Part shown: positions 53,845-64,000 of the stretch, one piece after another
How positions within the stretch are numbered: the first letter of the stretch is position 1
Layout of the letters: every line of letters begins with the position of its first letter
Source: Halichondria panicea
Taxonomy: Eukaryota; Porifera; Demospongiae; Suberitida; Halichondriidae
Assembly: GCF_963675165.1 (NCBI RefSeq)
Contig: NC_087381.1
Span: forward strand, 4,589,378 to 4,653,377
Direction: 5' to 3'
DNA length: 64,000 bases
Position numbers and translations under genes: made by a program
The notes under the pieces: model-generated
The model's database searches: none
Seen by the model: the letters and a program-made list of their open reading frames with translations, nothing else
What the model was told of the DNA's origin: nothing

Positions 53845-55157
53845 ACTAGCCTCGATCCCAGTTTCGCTTATAACGTATGGTTAGGCGAACAACTGGGCCT
53901 GGTACTAGTTATCTGCGCATGCGTCAGTCGTTCGTCAGATTCTGACGAATGGATATTCTCGTTCACTTTCGTGACATTTATATTCGTGTACTATCGTGTA
54001 CTAGAAGTCAGTTCCCGTTTTATCAGCTTCATCATTATTGAAGCTTGTCTTCTCTGAAGCTTAGAAAACATAACAAGGGAAGAGGTATAAGTGTGGGCCC
54101 TGTGCTATCAAATCTTGTTCATGTTTGGCAAGATCTAGGTACGTAGACTATAGTTTCATCATTAATAGGTGCTGCCATCATCAGCTCGTCGACAATGACA
54201 CTATTACCTGTTTAATACGATATAAAATTTAATATAGATCTACACGTGTTTAGAATGTCTACTTCTCTTCTCTGTACAGGAGTAAAGGAAAGGGATTTAC
54301 GGATTGTAGCCTCGATTACAGGCCCTAAGCCACATGGTATAATTATGAGAGTATCTCAAGCTGGAGCCCGTCTAAGCTCATACTGCTGCATTATAAACAC
54401 GACAACAATGTATCCCGTCTTGACACTAATCATAAGTGTAATACTGTACTCTAAGGGATGTCAATAAAATCATTGACTGATATTCACAGACTTACGTCAG
54501 CAAAAATAAACATGTATATAATTATGTATATAATTATGTATATACTTAATGGTGAGGTTACTAAGTGTCTTATGGATGACATTGTTGAATTCATGTCTTT
54601 AATATAAAGTCTATTTGAGAAATAGCTTCCACAAAATTGTCACTATAGTACAACATTTTTTACTTAAACCAGATTGTAACTCATGCAATATGAAATCCGT
54701 AATACCTTATATTGAGCTTCTGTAAACAACGGGGTGCAATACACCATCCAAACTGCTGAAAGAATGATCTTGAAGTCCAAAAATATAGCTCAAAAAACAA
54801 CAAAATATTAATGACCTTTTGACTAAACATTAAACATCCGTAAGTAGGATTGTGCCACCCAGACTCTGTTGGTGCACGTGATGCGTTTTTCCTTGACTAT
54901 CTATGACTATCTATGACAGGAGCAATGGCAACAGTGCAACGGACGAGACTGGACAGTTTGGGATCTACGTTTTCTCAAGAGTTACGAGTTAGGGCCTAGA
55001 ATCAGGAAGTCCAGCAGCCTGCTAAAACGTAGGCATTCAACCATCCTTAACTGGCAGCTGCATCTTCTGTGTACTCACTCTGTGAATATTTTTGCCGACC
55101 ACAAATACAATGAAAATTTGACGCATGCGCAGACAACTAGTACCAGGGGTTTCACTA
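53845..55157. repeat. Possible TIR-bounded segment
   Basis: CTGGTACTAGTTATCTGCGCATGCGTC (53911-53937) is mirrored by GACGCATGCGCAGACAACTAGTACCAGG (55130-55157). The outer left side starts ACTAGCCTCGATCCCAG. The segment in between has no recognisable coding sequence. The right outer border is not defined. Confidence 0.4.
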
Positions 55158-55247
55158 AGTTCACCTTGAAACGGTTACGTCATAATCTAAAAGGGATTTT
55201 CCCCTATCTGCATGCCAATGCAATGATGCACCTTACCCGCCAAATAT

Positions 55248-55660
55248 CCGACTAGAAAAACATTTGCAATGTGAAAAATTGCTAGGATTGGCCAGGGGAA
55301 CCACAAAAAAGCGTGGAAACGACGAGCTCCAATCCGTTACAACGTCAATCACATGTACTGGTTACTGGCCCATGTTTTCCCAGCCACGTAATTTTTACTG
55401 GTGGAGTGATGACCAATCCCTATATATTAGTAGTAAAACCAGTAGGTACACACAGTCCATCCATGCGTAGTAACATACACGGACCGTACTGGTGACCTGC
55501 ATGGAATGATGTGTGTGGATGGAAGGTCTATTATTATACTATGTATTGTACGTGTTCATGACGTTGTAACGGATTGGAGTTATGCTCTCGTCTGATTTCT
55601 TGTTTCCACGCTTTGTGGCCAATCCTAGCAATTTTTCACATTGCAAATAGTCGGATTCCC
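55248..55660. mobile_element. Palindromic MITE, about 400 bp
   Basis: The left arm (55248-55350: TCCGACTAG, TTGCAATGTGAAAAATTGCT, AGGATTGGCC, CGTGGAAAC, CTCCAATCCGTTACAACGTC) is mirrored by the right arm (55558-55660). The spacer of about 200 bases is unique and non-coding. No clear duplication was found at the edges. Confidence 0.65.
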
Positions 55661-55740
55661 TTTCGTATCATGACAGTGGAACGATGACAGTGGAACGTCA
55701 AGAGGCAGTACAGAAGAAGACAGCAGATATCTTCTGCTCG

Positions 55741-56216
55741 ATTTGTGAATCAGTATTAAATGACAGCCATTTTAATTAAGAGCATGATATCTAGCCAGTG
55801 CTTACCTAAAGGGAGCTAGAGCTGAACAGTGTGAAGAAAAGCAACACCTCAGGCTAGGCTCTGGAAAAGCACTGCTGCACTGATTTAGGTGCACGGTTTA
55901 TTAGCCACGCCTATCAATTGCCACAACACAATTGCTGAGTCATTAAAGATGGCGGAATTGTCTAGGTAAGGACTGAGAGGTCATCAGAAGCGCTTTGTAA
56001 TCCAGGTTGTAGTCGCTTTGAAACCCTGTGCAGAATGTCCTGGAGATGGCTGTACTTGGAGCAAATGCCACTTACTTAATTAGTCAGTCAGACAAAGAGC
56101 AGTGAAATGTCAAAATAGTGCAATTTTTAAAATGACAATATTCATTCATTAAAACGTTCATGGATCATAAAATGAGAGATACAAAGAGATAAAAGGCTAT
56201 CTGTCTAGCCAGTTCC
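55741..56216 (+). repeat. 0.47-kb direct repeat, left copy, with candidate first exon
   Basis: From TTTGTGAATCAGTATTAAA to an AAAAGGCT-ATCTGTC segment this matches 58493-58985 in the same orientation. It contains a Kozak-like AAAGATGGCGGAATTGTCTAG followed by GTAAG (ATG at 55949, donor at 55966): a possible 17-base first coding exon (M-A-E-L-S-R start). It lies about 600 bases before the SWIM/MULE transposase remnant, so it could be that gene's promoter and first exon. Confidence 0.65.
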
Positions 56217-56605
56217 TTCCTGCAGAGAACAGTTTGAACATGAGTCAAAATAATTGAAATATTGCTAAACACGGGCAAACCCACAGCCAATCCTATGTAA
56301 AACCTACTGGTTTTACTAATAAAGAAATTAAGCACACCATGCCTGATTCAAGACCTTCTTGGTTAGTACATTACTAATTGATACCTTTGTGAGTACATAA
56401 AATTATAATTATGAGAATTATAATTATGAGAATAAGCTATTATATGTTGCCTAAGTGGGTAAGTGAAATTGACAAAGTGCCATAGTCAAGAGACTTTAAC
56501 TTGCTATGGAACTCGACGTTGTAAGACATCTGTATGTAAGACATCTGTATGTGAAAACAAGGTAAAATGTATACAGAAACAGGGAAATGTAACAATAACT
56601 AATTT

Positions 56606-58380
56606 GTGTTGTATAACCAGGTAATTCCTAAGGTATTTTGGAACAAGGGAAAAATGGCAGTAAGTACATCAACTCCATTCTGTATTGTTGAAACTAGAAC
56701 TCTCGATTGTCAATTTGGCCCACACTATTACAAAGAGAAGACAAAGAAGAGCTCGAGGGTATTTATTCAAGGCAGTCGCAAAATAGGATGCTTGGCACAT
56801 GTATTTTGTACCCGGGATCTGGTAGATTTCCCTTGCATATATCCCCTGCATATATCCCCTTGCATCGGCGAAGGAGTGTCCTTACCTGATGAATACCTTG
56901 GCTAACTATTTCCGTAATTTTTTGTTTCTTTGAGTGAACCCCTCACCTGTAGGATGACCTTGATGTGATTCTACAGTTGGCTAGTAAAGTGTTTTAGATT
57001 TTGGAGCATCAGGGTGTTCGTTGAGTTCAGCTTTTAGTTCAGCCATTTTTTTCTTTCTTTAAGGGTACGTAGCTCGAGTTTTGTGTGCATGAATAGGGGG
57101 ATACTTTCCAACGAACAGAAATCATATGAAACTCAAATGAAACTCAAAGTTGAACAATGGAATAAAATGTACCCTGAGAGTAGCCACCCTTTTCGTCCAT
57201 AAGAATAGCGAAGATCAAAGAATGAAACAATAATGGGGGATAGTTTCAGCGGAGAGTTGTCAATAACTGACAACGAGCAAATCCTTCTATGGGTGCACCA
57301 AACAGACTGGCAAAAGCAGCTTTTAGGTCGATATGGTAACACGATAAGCCTTATTGATGCCACGTATAAAACAACTAAGTATGAACTTGCTTTGTTCTTC
57401 ATGTATGTTGGGTACTCAGTAGTGACAGAATTTATCATACAAGTGAAACAACAAAGCATATTCTGGAAGTACTAAAAGCCCAACATGGCACCCACAATAC
57501 TTTATGTGTGACTACTCAAGAGTCACTGTCTATTTGTGTGATTTTCACCGAGAGCAAGCATGGACCCGATGGGTTAAGGACCATAAGCACGGCCTCTCTA
57601 CTTCGGAAGCAGATACTGTACTTACCTTACTTCGAGCTTGTGCATGGGGTGAGGATGAGGATATTGCCGCCCTCTATAAGCTTGAATCAGATGTATGGAA
57701 AAACCATCTCATGGTAACAGTGGCTTTCTACAAAATGGCTAAACATCCCCAAGGTACGTAAAAACCATCTCATGCATCTCATGGTAAGACAGTGGCTTTC
57801 TACAAAATGGCTAAACATCCCCAAGGTACGTACTTTTTATACAGAACTATAATAAAGCCAACACATATACATGTATTAGTCTTTCCTTACAGCGCTAGCC
57901 TTTAGAGACAACTGCTACCACGCTGCTGTTGATACGAACAATGTTTAAGTACACTTTTTTGCCTAGAAAAAAGCAAAAGGCAACCCTCTCGAGTACAGTG
58001 ACCATTATTGTCGAAAAGTACTTGCCGAATGTGATACAAGTACTTCTTGCAAAACTACCAGCAACTATCTCAGTACCGCGCATACAATAGCTGTATACCA
58101 TCAAGCCCTCGATCTGTTGTCTTGCACTGCCTTGATAGAAGAACCAACAGTACAAAACAATCCCTAAAGGTTGTAGATAATGCCCTTGGGATATTTGATA
58201 TTGAAAAATCATCAGGATCAGGAGGCAAGCATACAGTGAATTTCGGGCTGACAACAAAACCCCTTCATGTAGGATTGGATTAGACACCACCTTCCTTGTA
58301 AGCACTTTTTTACAGTATTTCGACATACTAAACAATGGCAGTGGGAAAGATTACCACAAGAATATCAAAATATTTTTATG
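56606..58380 (+). pseudogene. MULE/SWIM-type transposase (ZSWIM-like), decayed
   Basis: Plus-strand frames in order: CQFGPHYYKEKTKKSSRVFI and QGSRKIGC (about 56705-56800), an N-terminal zinc-binding-like block of these proteins; EQILLWVHQTDWQKQLLGRY, SLIDATYKTTKYELALFF and VGYSVV (57275-57430), the MULE transposase core with the first aspartate in IDATYKT; VYLCDFHREQAWTRWVKDHK and a LLRACAW segment (57525-57655), a C-x-F-H-like metal region; then VDTNN (about 57925), ATLSSTVTII, and finally LGIFDIEKSS and a damaged SWIM zinc-finger area (RHHLPCKHFF-like, about 58285-58310). A 70-base direct duplication lies at 57700-57825. Several frameshifts and a deletion through the SWIM finger rule out activity. 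Confidence 0.72.
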
Positions 58381-58492
58381 TGGCGAGGGTCAACAAGATT
58401 ATCATTACGTTACTGTACCTGGTAAATGTACAGTGCAACAACCAAAGAGAGTAGACTTTTTGTTTTTTTACGTTTTTGTGTAAACTTGTTGA

Positions 58493-58985
58493 ATTTGTGA
58501 ATCAGTATTAAAATTTATATAGCCAGTGCATATAGCATGCTTGTCAGAGAAAGGGAGCTAGAACTGAACAGTGTGAAGAAAAGCAACACCTCCAGGCTCT
58601 GGAAAAGCACTGCACTGATTTTAGGCGCACGGTTTCTTAGCCACGCCTATCTGCAATTGCTGAGTCATTAAAGATGGCGGAATTGTCTAGGTAAGAGAAA
58701 TAGAGACTGAGAGGTCATCTGCCTCCATCGCAAATCTGAAGAAGCGCTCTGTAATCCAGGCTGTAATCCAGGTTGTAGTCGTTTGGAAACCCTGTGCAGA
58801 ATGTCGGCTGGGCAAGAAACTTACTCACTTACTCACTTACTTACTTAGTCAGTCAGACAAAGAGCGGTGAAACATCGAAATAGTGCAATGTTTAAAATGA
58901 CAATATTCATACATTTAAAACGTTCATGGACTATGAAATGAGAGATACAAAGAGAGAAAAGGCTAAATAAACTATCTGTCCATTC
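58493..58985 (+). repeat. 0.47-kb direct repeat, right copy
   Basis: Pairs with 55741-56216. The candidate first exon is preserved (ATG 58674, GTAAG at 58691). Differences are short insertions (for example CTGCCTCCATCGCAAATC) and point changes, so the copies are clearly diverged. Confidence 0.65.
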
Positions 58986-59511
58986 AGTTGGCAGTCAACA
59001 ATTTATCAATTCCTGAGAAACAGCGGCTTCACATATCAGAAACTGATGATAGTAGCAAAACAAAGAGATGAGTTTTGCAGGCATATCCTTATATTCCCCC
59101 GACATGTGAGATGAAACAGGAGCTGACAGGAGAAATTCCATTAGAAAGTTTGGTTATGCATGAGAGGAAAAGCACTGGTTAGCCACAAACTATTTGTCAG
59201 AGGTGAACGTGTCTCAGCCTGTTGGATGTTATGACTGTGAAAGGAACGACAGATGGAGATATGTTTTACCAATTCGTTCAGAAACATTTACTTCCACAGC
59301 ACTAATCCACACTCAGTTGTTGTTATGCATGGATATTGTGGAGTCGATTCAAGATAGGAGCGTTAGTACTAACAAAGTATTGTCAATGTTGTGATCAGTA
59401 CAAAGTCGATGCAAACAGATACACAATCTAGAATCTTTTAGTGGAACACAAATCATAAGATAAGCCATGTGTGTGATCACCTGATCCCTAGTCACATGAT
59501 AAATAATAATA
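58986..59511. other. No supported gene
   Basis: A short plus-strand frame (59194-59394) has no recognisable domain. The right edge is probably LTR-type sequence of the Gypsy fragment that follows, but no second LTR was found. Confidence 0.35.
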
Positions 59512-60460
59512 CTAACTAGCTACAACAGGTAATGTTACATCTCCCTTCTTGGGACAGTTAAACAGTCTCTGGGTTTGACGGGTCATATCGAACAGGTTCC
59601 TTCTTGAGGAGTGTCGTCTCGGGTCACTTGGTTCATCAGGTATAGTTGGTGTTTCACTGACATCTTCGTTTGTCTGCTCGGAAACATGATGCAAGGGTCT
59701 AATGTGTCTCCTGTTCCTTCGATACGTTTGTCCATCAGCAGTGACAAGAATGTAGGACCGAGGATGTGATGAAATGTTTCTAACACTTGCTGGTTTCCAT
59801 ATTTTGCCACATTGGAACATGACTTTGGTTCCTTTGTCTAACGCAGGTAAGACTTTTGTATGTTGATCGAACTTTTTGACAACTGATGCCAACAATTTAG
59901 CGTAACAAAGTGTTTGTTCTACGACCCATGAGACGTTGAGCGGGGGATCCTAGAACGTCATTTGTAGCTGAAATCCAACAGTGCTAACTGAAAGTCCTTT
60001 TTTCAGATAAGGCTTTCTGTAATAGACTTTTGGTGGTCTGGACTGCTTTCTCGGCCTTGCCATTTGACTGCGGGTAGTGTGGACTGCTAGTATGGTGATT
60101 AAACCGGTAAGTTTTGGAAAACTCATGGAATTTGGTACTAGAAAATTGTGGTCCATTGTCAGAAACAAAAACATCAGGGATTCCGTGACGGGAAAAGTGA
60201 CATTTGCAACAATCGTAGTCTCTGAGAGTTTGTCTACTTCGATAAAGTTTGAATAGTAGTCTACCAAGTGTTGGTCATTTAGTTTGGCATAAATCAGCAC
60301 GAGGGAGTCGGATGTGACAATCCCTACTCACCTGACCTGCAGCCGAAACTTTCTCAAAAGTTAAGACAGAAATAAAGATACTAGAAGATGTCGAGTTGTT
60401 ACTCCTAACAAGTTTCACATCAATAACACCAGTTAAGGTAACTAAATTCAGCATGCACAA
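59512..60460 (-). pseudogene. Ty3/Gypsy integrase-region fragment
   Basis: The minus strand reads from VDYYSNFIEVDKLSETT (about 60265) through SDNGPQF-like and HTTSSPHYPQSNGKAEKAV-like sequence in shifting frames to a C-terminal region with DKGTKVMFQ, GKIWKPASV, RSYILVTADGQTYRRNRRHI (59820-59690) and a stop at 59514. This is the integrase core and the C-terminal GPY-type end of a Gypsy pol; gag, protease and RT are absent. Frame breaks near 60190 and 59950 make it non-functional. It is opposite in strand to the Gypsy remnant at 25-27.7 kb. Confidence 0.78.
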
Positions 60461-60571
60461 CTACCTCTTTTTTTGCTTTCCTTCAGCAGTCAGGGATGGA
60501 TTTTTCATAGTGGAATATATTATTAATGTCATAACATTATTATTATTCATTGATTGCATAATTTAATTGAA

Positions 60572-60943
60572 TCACATCAATGACATCGGGCATACATATA
60601 TTTTACTATGCATCAAAACTAAGTTTCGGAGTGCTTTCAAAATGCTTTCCTTTTGTTCCTTGTACTCAGCTTCACTAAGAATGTTATCTTCAAATAGCTG
60701 CTTCATTCTTAGTTCCACTGTTTTTCTTGGAGACATACCCCCTACAGTATTATCGGATGTATTTAACCTCTCCGAACTGTTGCGAAAAGTGTTAGCAAAT
60801 GCAATAGCTGCTCCAGTTAGGGACTCAGAAAGGGAATCGTTCCGTTTAAGTTTGGGTGGGTTTGAAGAAAACGCAAGAATATCTGGAGGATCTAATCGGT
60901 ACTGAGGAGTAGTATCCCTTACAAAAAAGTTTAAGTGCAGCAC
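60572..60943 (-). CDS. Small protein with conserved-looking helical C terminus, function unknown
   Basis: A 123-residue uninterrupted minus-strand frame. The C-terminal half (GGMSPRKTVELRMKQLFEDN, then ILSEAEYKEQKESILKALRN) is a predicted helix pair. I recall similar SP-K-ELR...EYxxxKxxIL segments in repetitive sponge/cnidarian proteins, which suggests a transposon-linked origin. Neighbours are a Gypsy fragment and a minisatellite. A single exon, perhaps a fragment. Confidence 0.4.
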   Translation of the reverse strand: MLHLNFFVRDTTPQYRLDPPDILAFSSNPPKLKRNDSLSESLTGAAIAFANTFRNSSERLNTSDNTVGGMSPRKTVELRMKQLFEDNILSEAEYKEQKESILKALRNLVLMHSKIYVCPMSLM

Positions 60944-61052
60944 ACATGCTGCACACTAGCAGTGCGGCACGCATGCAAACAATTTTTAAGTGCAGGATAA
61001 GTTCTAGTCACATTTGGCATACGTGCTACACCTGCACGCGTGTAAGATTAGG

Positions 61053-61349
61053 CACACATCAAACTGCTTTAGCAGCGACTTGCAGCATACATGCAAGTTG
61101 CACATCAAACTGTATTAGCAGCGACTTGCATGTATGTAGCATACATGCAAGTTGCACGCGTGTAAGCTACGCATATTAGACGCACATAAAACTGTATTAG
61201 CAGCGACTTGCATGTTGGCATACATGCAAGTTGCATGCGTGTAAGCATTAGGCGCACATCAAACTGTATTAGCAGCGACTTGCAGCACATTAGGCGCACA
61301 TCAAACTGTATTAGCAGCGACTTGCAGCACATTAGGCGCACATCAAACT
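61053..61349. repeat. Minisatellite, units of about 42-80 bases
   Basis: Five to six units share CACATCAAACTGTATTAGCA-GCGACTTGCA. Two are exact 42-base units (61255-61338, ending AGCACATTAGGCG). Earlier units carry a longer insert with the palindromic GCATACATGCAAGTTGCA(C/T)GCGTGTAAGC. The array keeps long frames open on both strands by chance. Confidence 0.85.
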
Positions 61350-61915
61350 ATCATAATTATAATTATAATGACAACGTACTTGTATTATAATTATATGCCA
61401 TACATGTACATTGCACAACAATTATTATAAGCATTGAAGTTTGATACGTTGGGTAAACTAGATGCTAAATGAATGAACATAATCATTTTGTTGAAGTATA
61501 ATCTATACCCCTTTCCCGTTCAACAGGCCGCACACAGTCTGGAACAGTTCCAGTTTGCTAGTTTGCATCTGAGCCCAACCCACCAAATTAGCTTGATGTT
61601 ATCTCCGCCCTTGCCTGTGTACACAAATGGCTTCCTCTTCGAAAATATTCTATGGCTACCAAGATGGTCCAGAGGGTCTACCAATGGATACTACTCAGTC
61701 CTACACGCTGTATAGCTTGTTTTAAACCTTAGTGTCCTAATTGAACAGCTCAGCAGAACATCAAAGGATAATCGCATTCATGATACTATCCAATCTGCCA
61801 CAGAATCCAATATCATGCAAGTTGATAGCACGCTCCCTCCCAGATTGTTGTTGTAAAATTTACAACATTTTGAACGGTAAAGGGATACTATATAATTATA
61901 ATCATAACACAAGAA

Positions 61916-62997
61916 TTAATCCTTTTCAATAGAATTGACTAATTTACTGACATACAGCATCTCATCAATTCTGATGAAAACACACTTCGCAAGTAAATGT
62001 TCTGGCTTAAATACAACAAACTCGTTCGTATACCTAACAGAATTTGATAGAGACAGGGAAATCCTCAATGCATTCCAAAACTTGTAACACAAGTACACAA
62101 GACAAACCATCGATATTTGATACCATGAGGTACTTTATCTCTCAACTTACGATCGGCAATTGCTGGTGCTGTACAGGTGTCGGCCAGTTTTTATACGCTT
62201 GCATGATTTTAAACACTCTGGATGAAAGTTGTTAGTTGATTGCTAGATTTACCTAAAGCCTTTAGAACATTTTGGCAATAGTGTAGCTGCTGTCATAACC
62301 TCCTTCACAAACCGTAGTTCTCCAAGCTGGCTGTCAGGATCATTTGAAGGAATTGCCTGGATCATACTGTATGTACGTACGCATGCACTGTAAGCTTGTG
62401 TTCCGTGTACTTGTTGTAGCAAGACTCCATTAATTAATTCCTTCAAAAGAAAAACAAGAGTAAGCCCAGAGAGGTCCCAACTCTTCGACAGTGGACGCAA
62501 GGTGCAGAAGCGTGTGTACATTGATGGTCATATGTCGCTCGCCATAAAAACGGCCATACTTTTTGCAAAAAATATCTAAGCATGTCTTGCCCATAGATAA
62601 ATCCGAAGGAGTTATGGATTCGCTCACAAAAATCTGCATCGCTACAACAAATAGTGCGTAATGATTAAAATAGTCTGGTGGTAAAACTCCAAATAGAATT
62701 GGCAGAGAATAGTACAGCATAAATGATCGGTATTCTGATGCGCTTTCTATCTACGAGTGGTCGTGGACACCGTGATAACTCACATGGACCTTGTATACCA
62801 GTCATTCGTCTATCGATCAAGCCTATCAAAGCATTGACACTATATTCCTCATTTTTGTGTTCTGGATTGAGCCACAAAGCAAGCAAAGCACGTGTAACCC
62901 CGAGGAGACACCCATGCATATAGTCTATACCAGTACCTTTAATGATGTCAAAATTGTAGCCTCGTTCCCAGGCCTTACTTTTTCTTGCTGTTGTCAC
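61916..62997 (-). pseudogene. CACTA/EnSpm-like transposase C-terminal region, frameshifted
   Basis: Minus strand, in order: IIKGTGIDYMHGCLLGVTRA and LIDRRMTGIQGPCELSRCPR (62940-62770), a frameshift near 62725, then MLYYSLPILFGVLPPDYFNH, FCKKYGRFYGERHMTINVHT, and LLHLASTVEELGPLWAYSCF (62720-62455), matching the conserved DYMH, NVH-LLHL and GPLWA-SCF-FE blocks of animal EnSpm-like transposases. After a second frameshift LKELINGVLLQQVHGTQA follows. After a gap, CVFIRIDEMLYVSKLVNSIE (about 61990-61918) looks like the C terminus. No terminal inverted repeats were found. The N-terminal half lies outside or is deleted. Confidence 0.7.
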
Positions 62998-63085
62998 TGT
63001 TCATCCATAAATCATAGAAAGACATAGTGAGGCAGCAAAGAAAGAAATGGGCGTACAGTTAAGAAAAAGTAAGGCCTGGTTTGGG
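62957..63085. repeat. Small inverted-repeat insertion in the CACTA-like gene
   Basis: TAGCCTCGTTCCCAGGCCTTACTTTTTCTT is mirrored by AAGAAAAAGTAAGGCCTGGTTTGGGA (63060-63085). Similar TAGCCTCGATCCCAG words occur at 53847 and, inverted, at 24798-24815, suggesting a small MITE family. It may be what truncates the transposase frame at its upstream side. Confidence 0.45.
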
Positions 63086-64000
63086 AAATCGCGTGATCCA
63101 CAAGGATTTTTATGAACGTGGGCGATATGTAGCCCACAATCGTGACGTAGGTATTCTCCCACGCATTCAGAGTTTTAATAAAACTGTACTGAGACAACCA
63201 CCAAGCTGTGCTGCAAGTCAGATCAGAGAACCAGCGTGGCCAGCTCTGGTGGCAGTAGCTACCTGCTATATGATAATGATGACTAAGCTATTCTTGATCT
63301 AACCTGTATAGACTATAGCATGTAGAAAGACACAAGAAAAGGTGATAGTAGTCTGATAGAATAGGATAGAATCTGAACACACAATCTAGACTAGTAGATC
63401 ATCTAGCTAAGCCTAAGGTATAGCTAGCTCTAGTGCTTGCAAACTTCCAGTTCCAAGTCCATGTCCAGCTTGCTGCAGGCAAAGTTTTATTAGTCATAGA
63501 TCTCTGCGTGGGCAGTCCAACATCTCTAGCTCAGCATGCCCACGCTCATTTTCACCCTTCTACCACCCTTCTACCCTCACGCGACTTCCCGATACAGGCT
63601 CTCCTTTTTCCTAACTTTACGTCTATTTCTTTCTTTATTCCTCCAATTAATACCGTATTTTATCTCATTGAACGATTAATACAGTATTTTATCTTATTGA
63701 ACGATTGTGATAAAGAACAGAAAAAGGAGAGCCTGTGTAGAGGCTATCAAAATTGTGTAAGCAGTTATATCAAGATGGTCCAAGCACTCCGTGTCGAGTT
63801 TTTCCGGTTTCCGTTAGGTACTTTGCATCTTCAATGGTGTCGTCCTGATTGGCCCAGACGGATCTCCTTCATTGTATGGATATACATGTGTTCTCCTGTT
63901 AGGTCCTATTGTAAACGTATTTCCGGCATTTTGAACAGCTCCATTGAAGTTTTAAACGATGCATTTTAGCCGGTAGGTCACATGTACCAGCTAAGAGAAC
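63086..64000. other. No supported gene
   Basis: The plus-strand frame at 63433-63969 is long (178 residues) but has no start context, domain or splice support. A short direct repeat (ATTTTATCTCATTGAACGATT / ATTTTATCTTATTGAACGATT) lies at 63656-63707. The sequence may contain exons I cannot recognise. Confidence 0.35.

Noticed and set aside
55741-58985. Reading the 0.47-kb direct repeats as LTRs of a retrotransposon
   Set aside because: No TG...CA ends, primer-binding site or gag-pol between them; the enclosed gene is a DNA-transposon-type SWIM/MULE transposase.
61053-61349. CRISPR-like regular repeats
   Set aside because: Units are tandem with no unique spacers, and the DNA is animal nuclear; it is a minisatellite.
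61105-61390. Frames on both strands with repeated cysteine/serine motifs
   Set aside because: Direct products of the 42-base minisatellite.
63433-63969. A 178-residue plus-strand frame
   Set aside because: No recognisable domain, poor start context and simple duplicated segments; chance opening is likely.
1-64000. Bacterial or symbiont contamination
   Set aside because: Spliced animal genes with consistent phases extend over the left third, and the same repeat families recur across the window, so it is one eukaryotic sequence.

Overview
This window is metazoan nuclear DNA, most likely from a sponge (demosponge). Genes are split by GT-AG introns. The AT-rich background is full of short palindromic words (TAATTA, ACATGTA). 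Recognisable proteins are animal types: an SRCR domain, NF45/ILF2 and a CD225/dispanin membrane protein. About half of the window is layered, decayed transposable elements of kinds common in sponges and cnidarians. The species call is inference; no rRNA or mitochondrial marker is present.

Host genes lie mostly in the left part. A two-exon SRCR domain (851-1604, minus) belongs to a larger gene. A multi-exon gene of unknown function (about 3656-7198, minus) encodes three diverged copies of a short motif centred on FGG. It is divergent from a complete NF45/ILF2 homologue (7403-24364, plus), which I could assemble as 12 exons with consistent phases and 359 codons. The ILF2 introns hold two tandem intronless beta-propeller-like genes (12968-13951 and 14203-15201, plus) and a two-exon CD225/dispanin-like gene (20160-20988, minus). 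The same introns carry large foldback elements and several MITEs with clear target-site duplications. A short C-terminal coding piece of another gene lies at 47357-47660 (plus), and a possible minus-strand exon at 46923-47068.

From 24.6 kb onward the window is a graveyard of mobile elements. In order: a Ty3/Gypsy remnant (25-27.7 kb) interrupted by a MITE; a TCGA-rich foldback repeat family with three copies in this window, one hit by a Copia element (28025-30685, TSD GATAA) and one by a P-like element; a 3.2-kb element with about 60-bp TIRs and no identified transposase (33901-37078); and a DUF6589 gene facing a RecQ-like helicase gene, with the facing 3' ends tandemly duplicated (37.2-41 kb). 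Then come a 4.2-kb P-element-like DNA transposon (41974-46164) with a decayed transposase and a second convergent gene; a foldback cluster (49.0-51.05 kb); a kinase-like pseudogene (51.5-52.6 kb); a SWIM/MULE-type transposase remnant between 0.47-kb direct repeats (55.7-59 kb); a minus-strand Gypsy fragment; a minisatellite; and a minus-strand CACTA-like transposase remnant (61.9-63.0 kb).

The most unusual items are the convergent DUF6589/RecQ pair and its duplication, the two-gene P-like element, the two different transposons inserted in the same GATAAAAC motif of one repeat family, and the density of genes nested in ILF2 introns. All reading was by eye; domain names rest on motif recognition and were not confirmed by searches.
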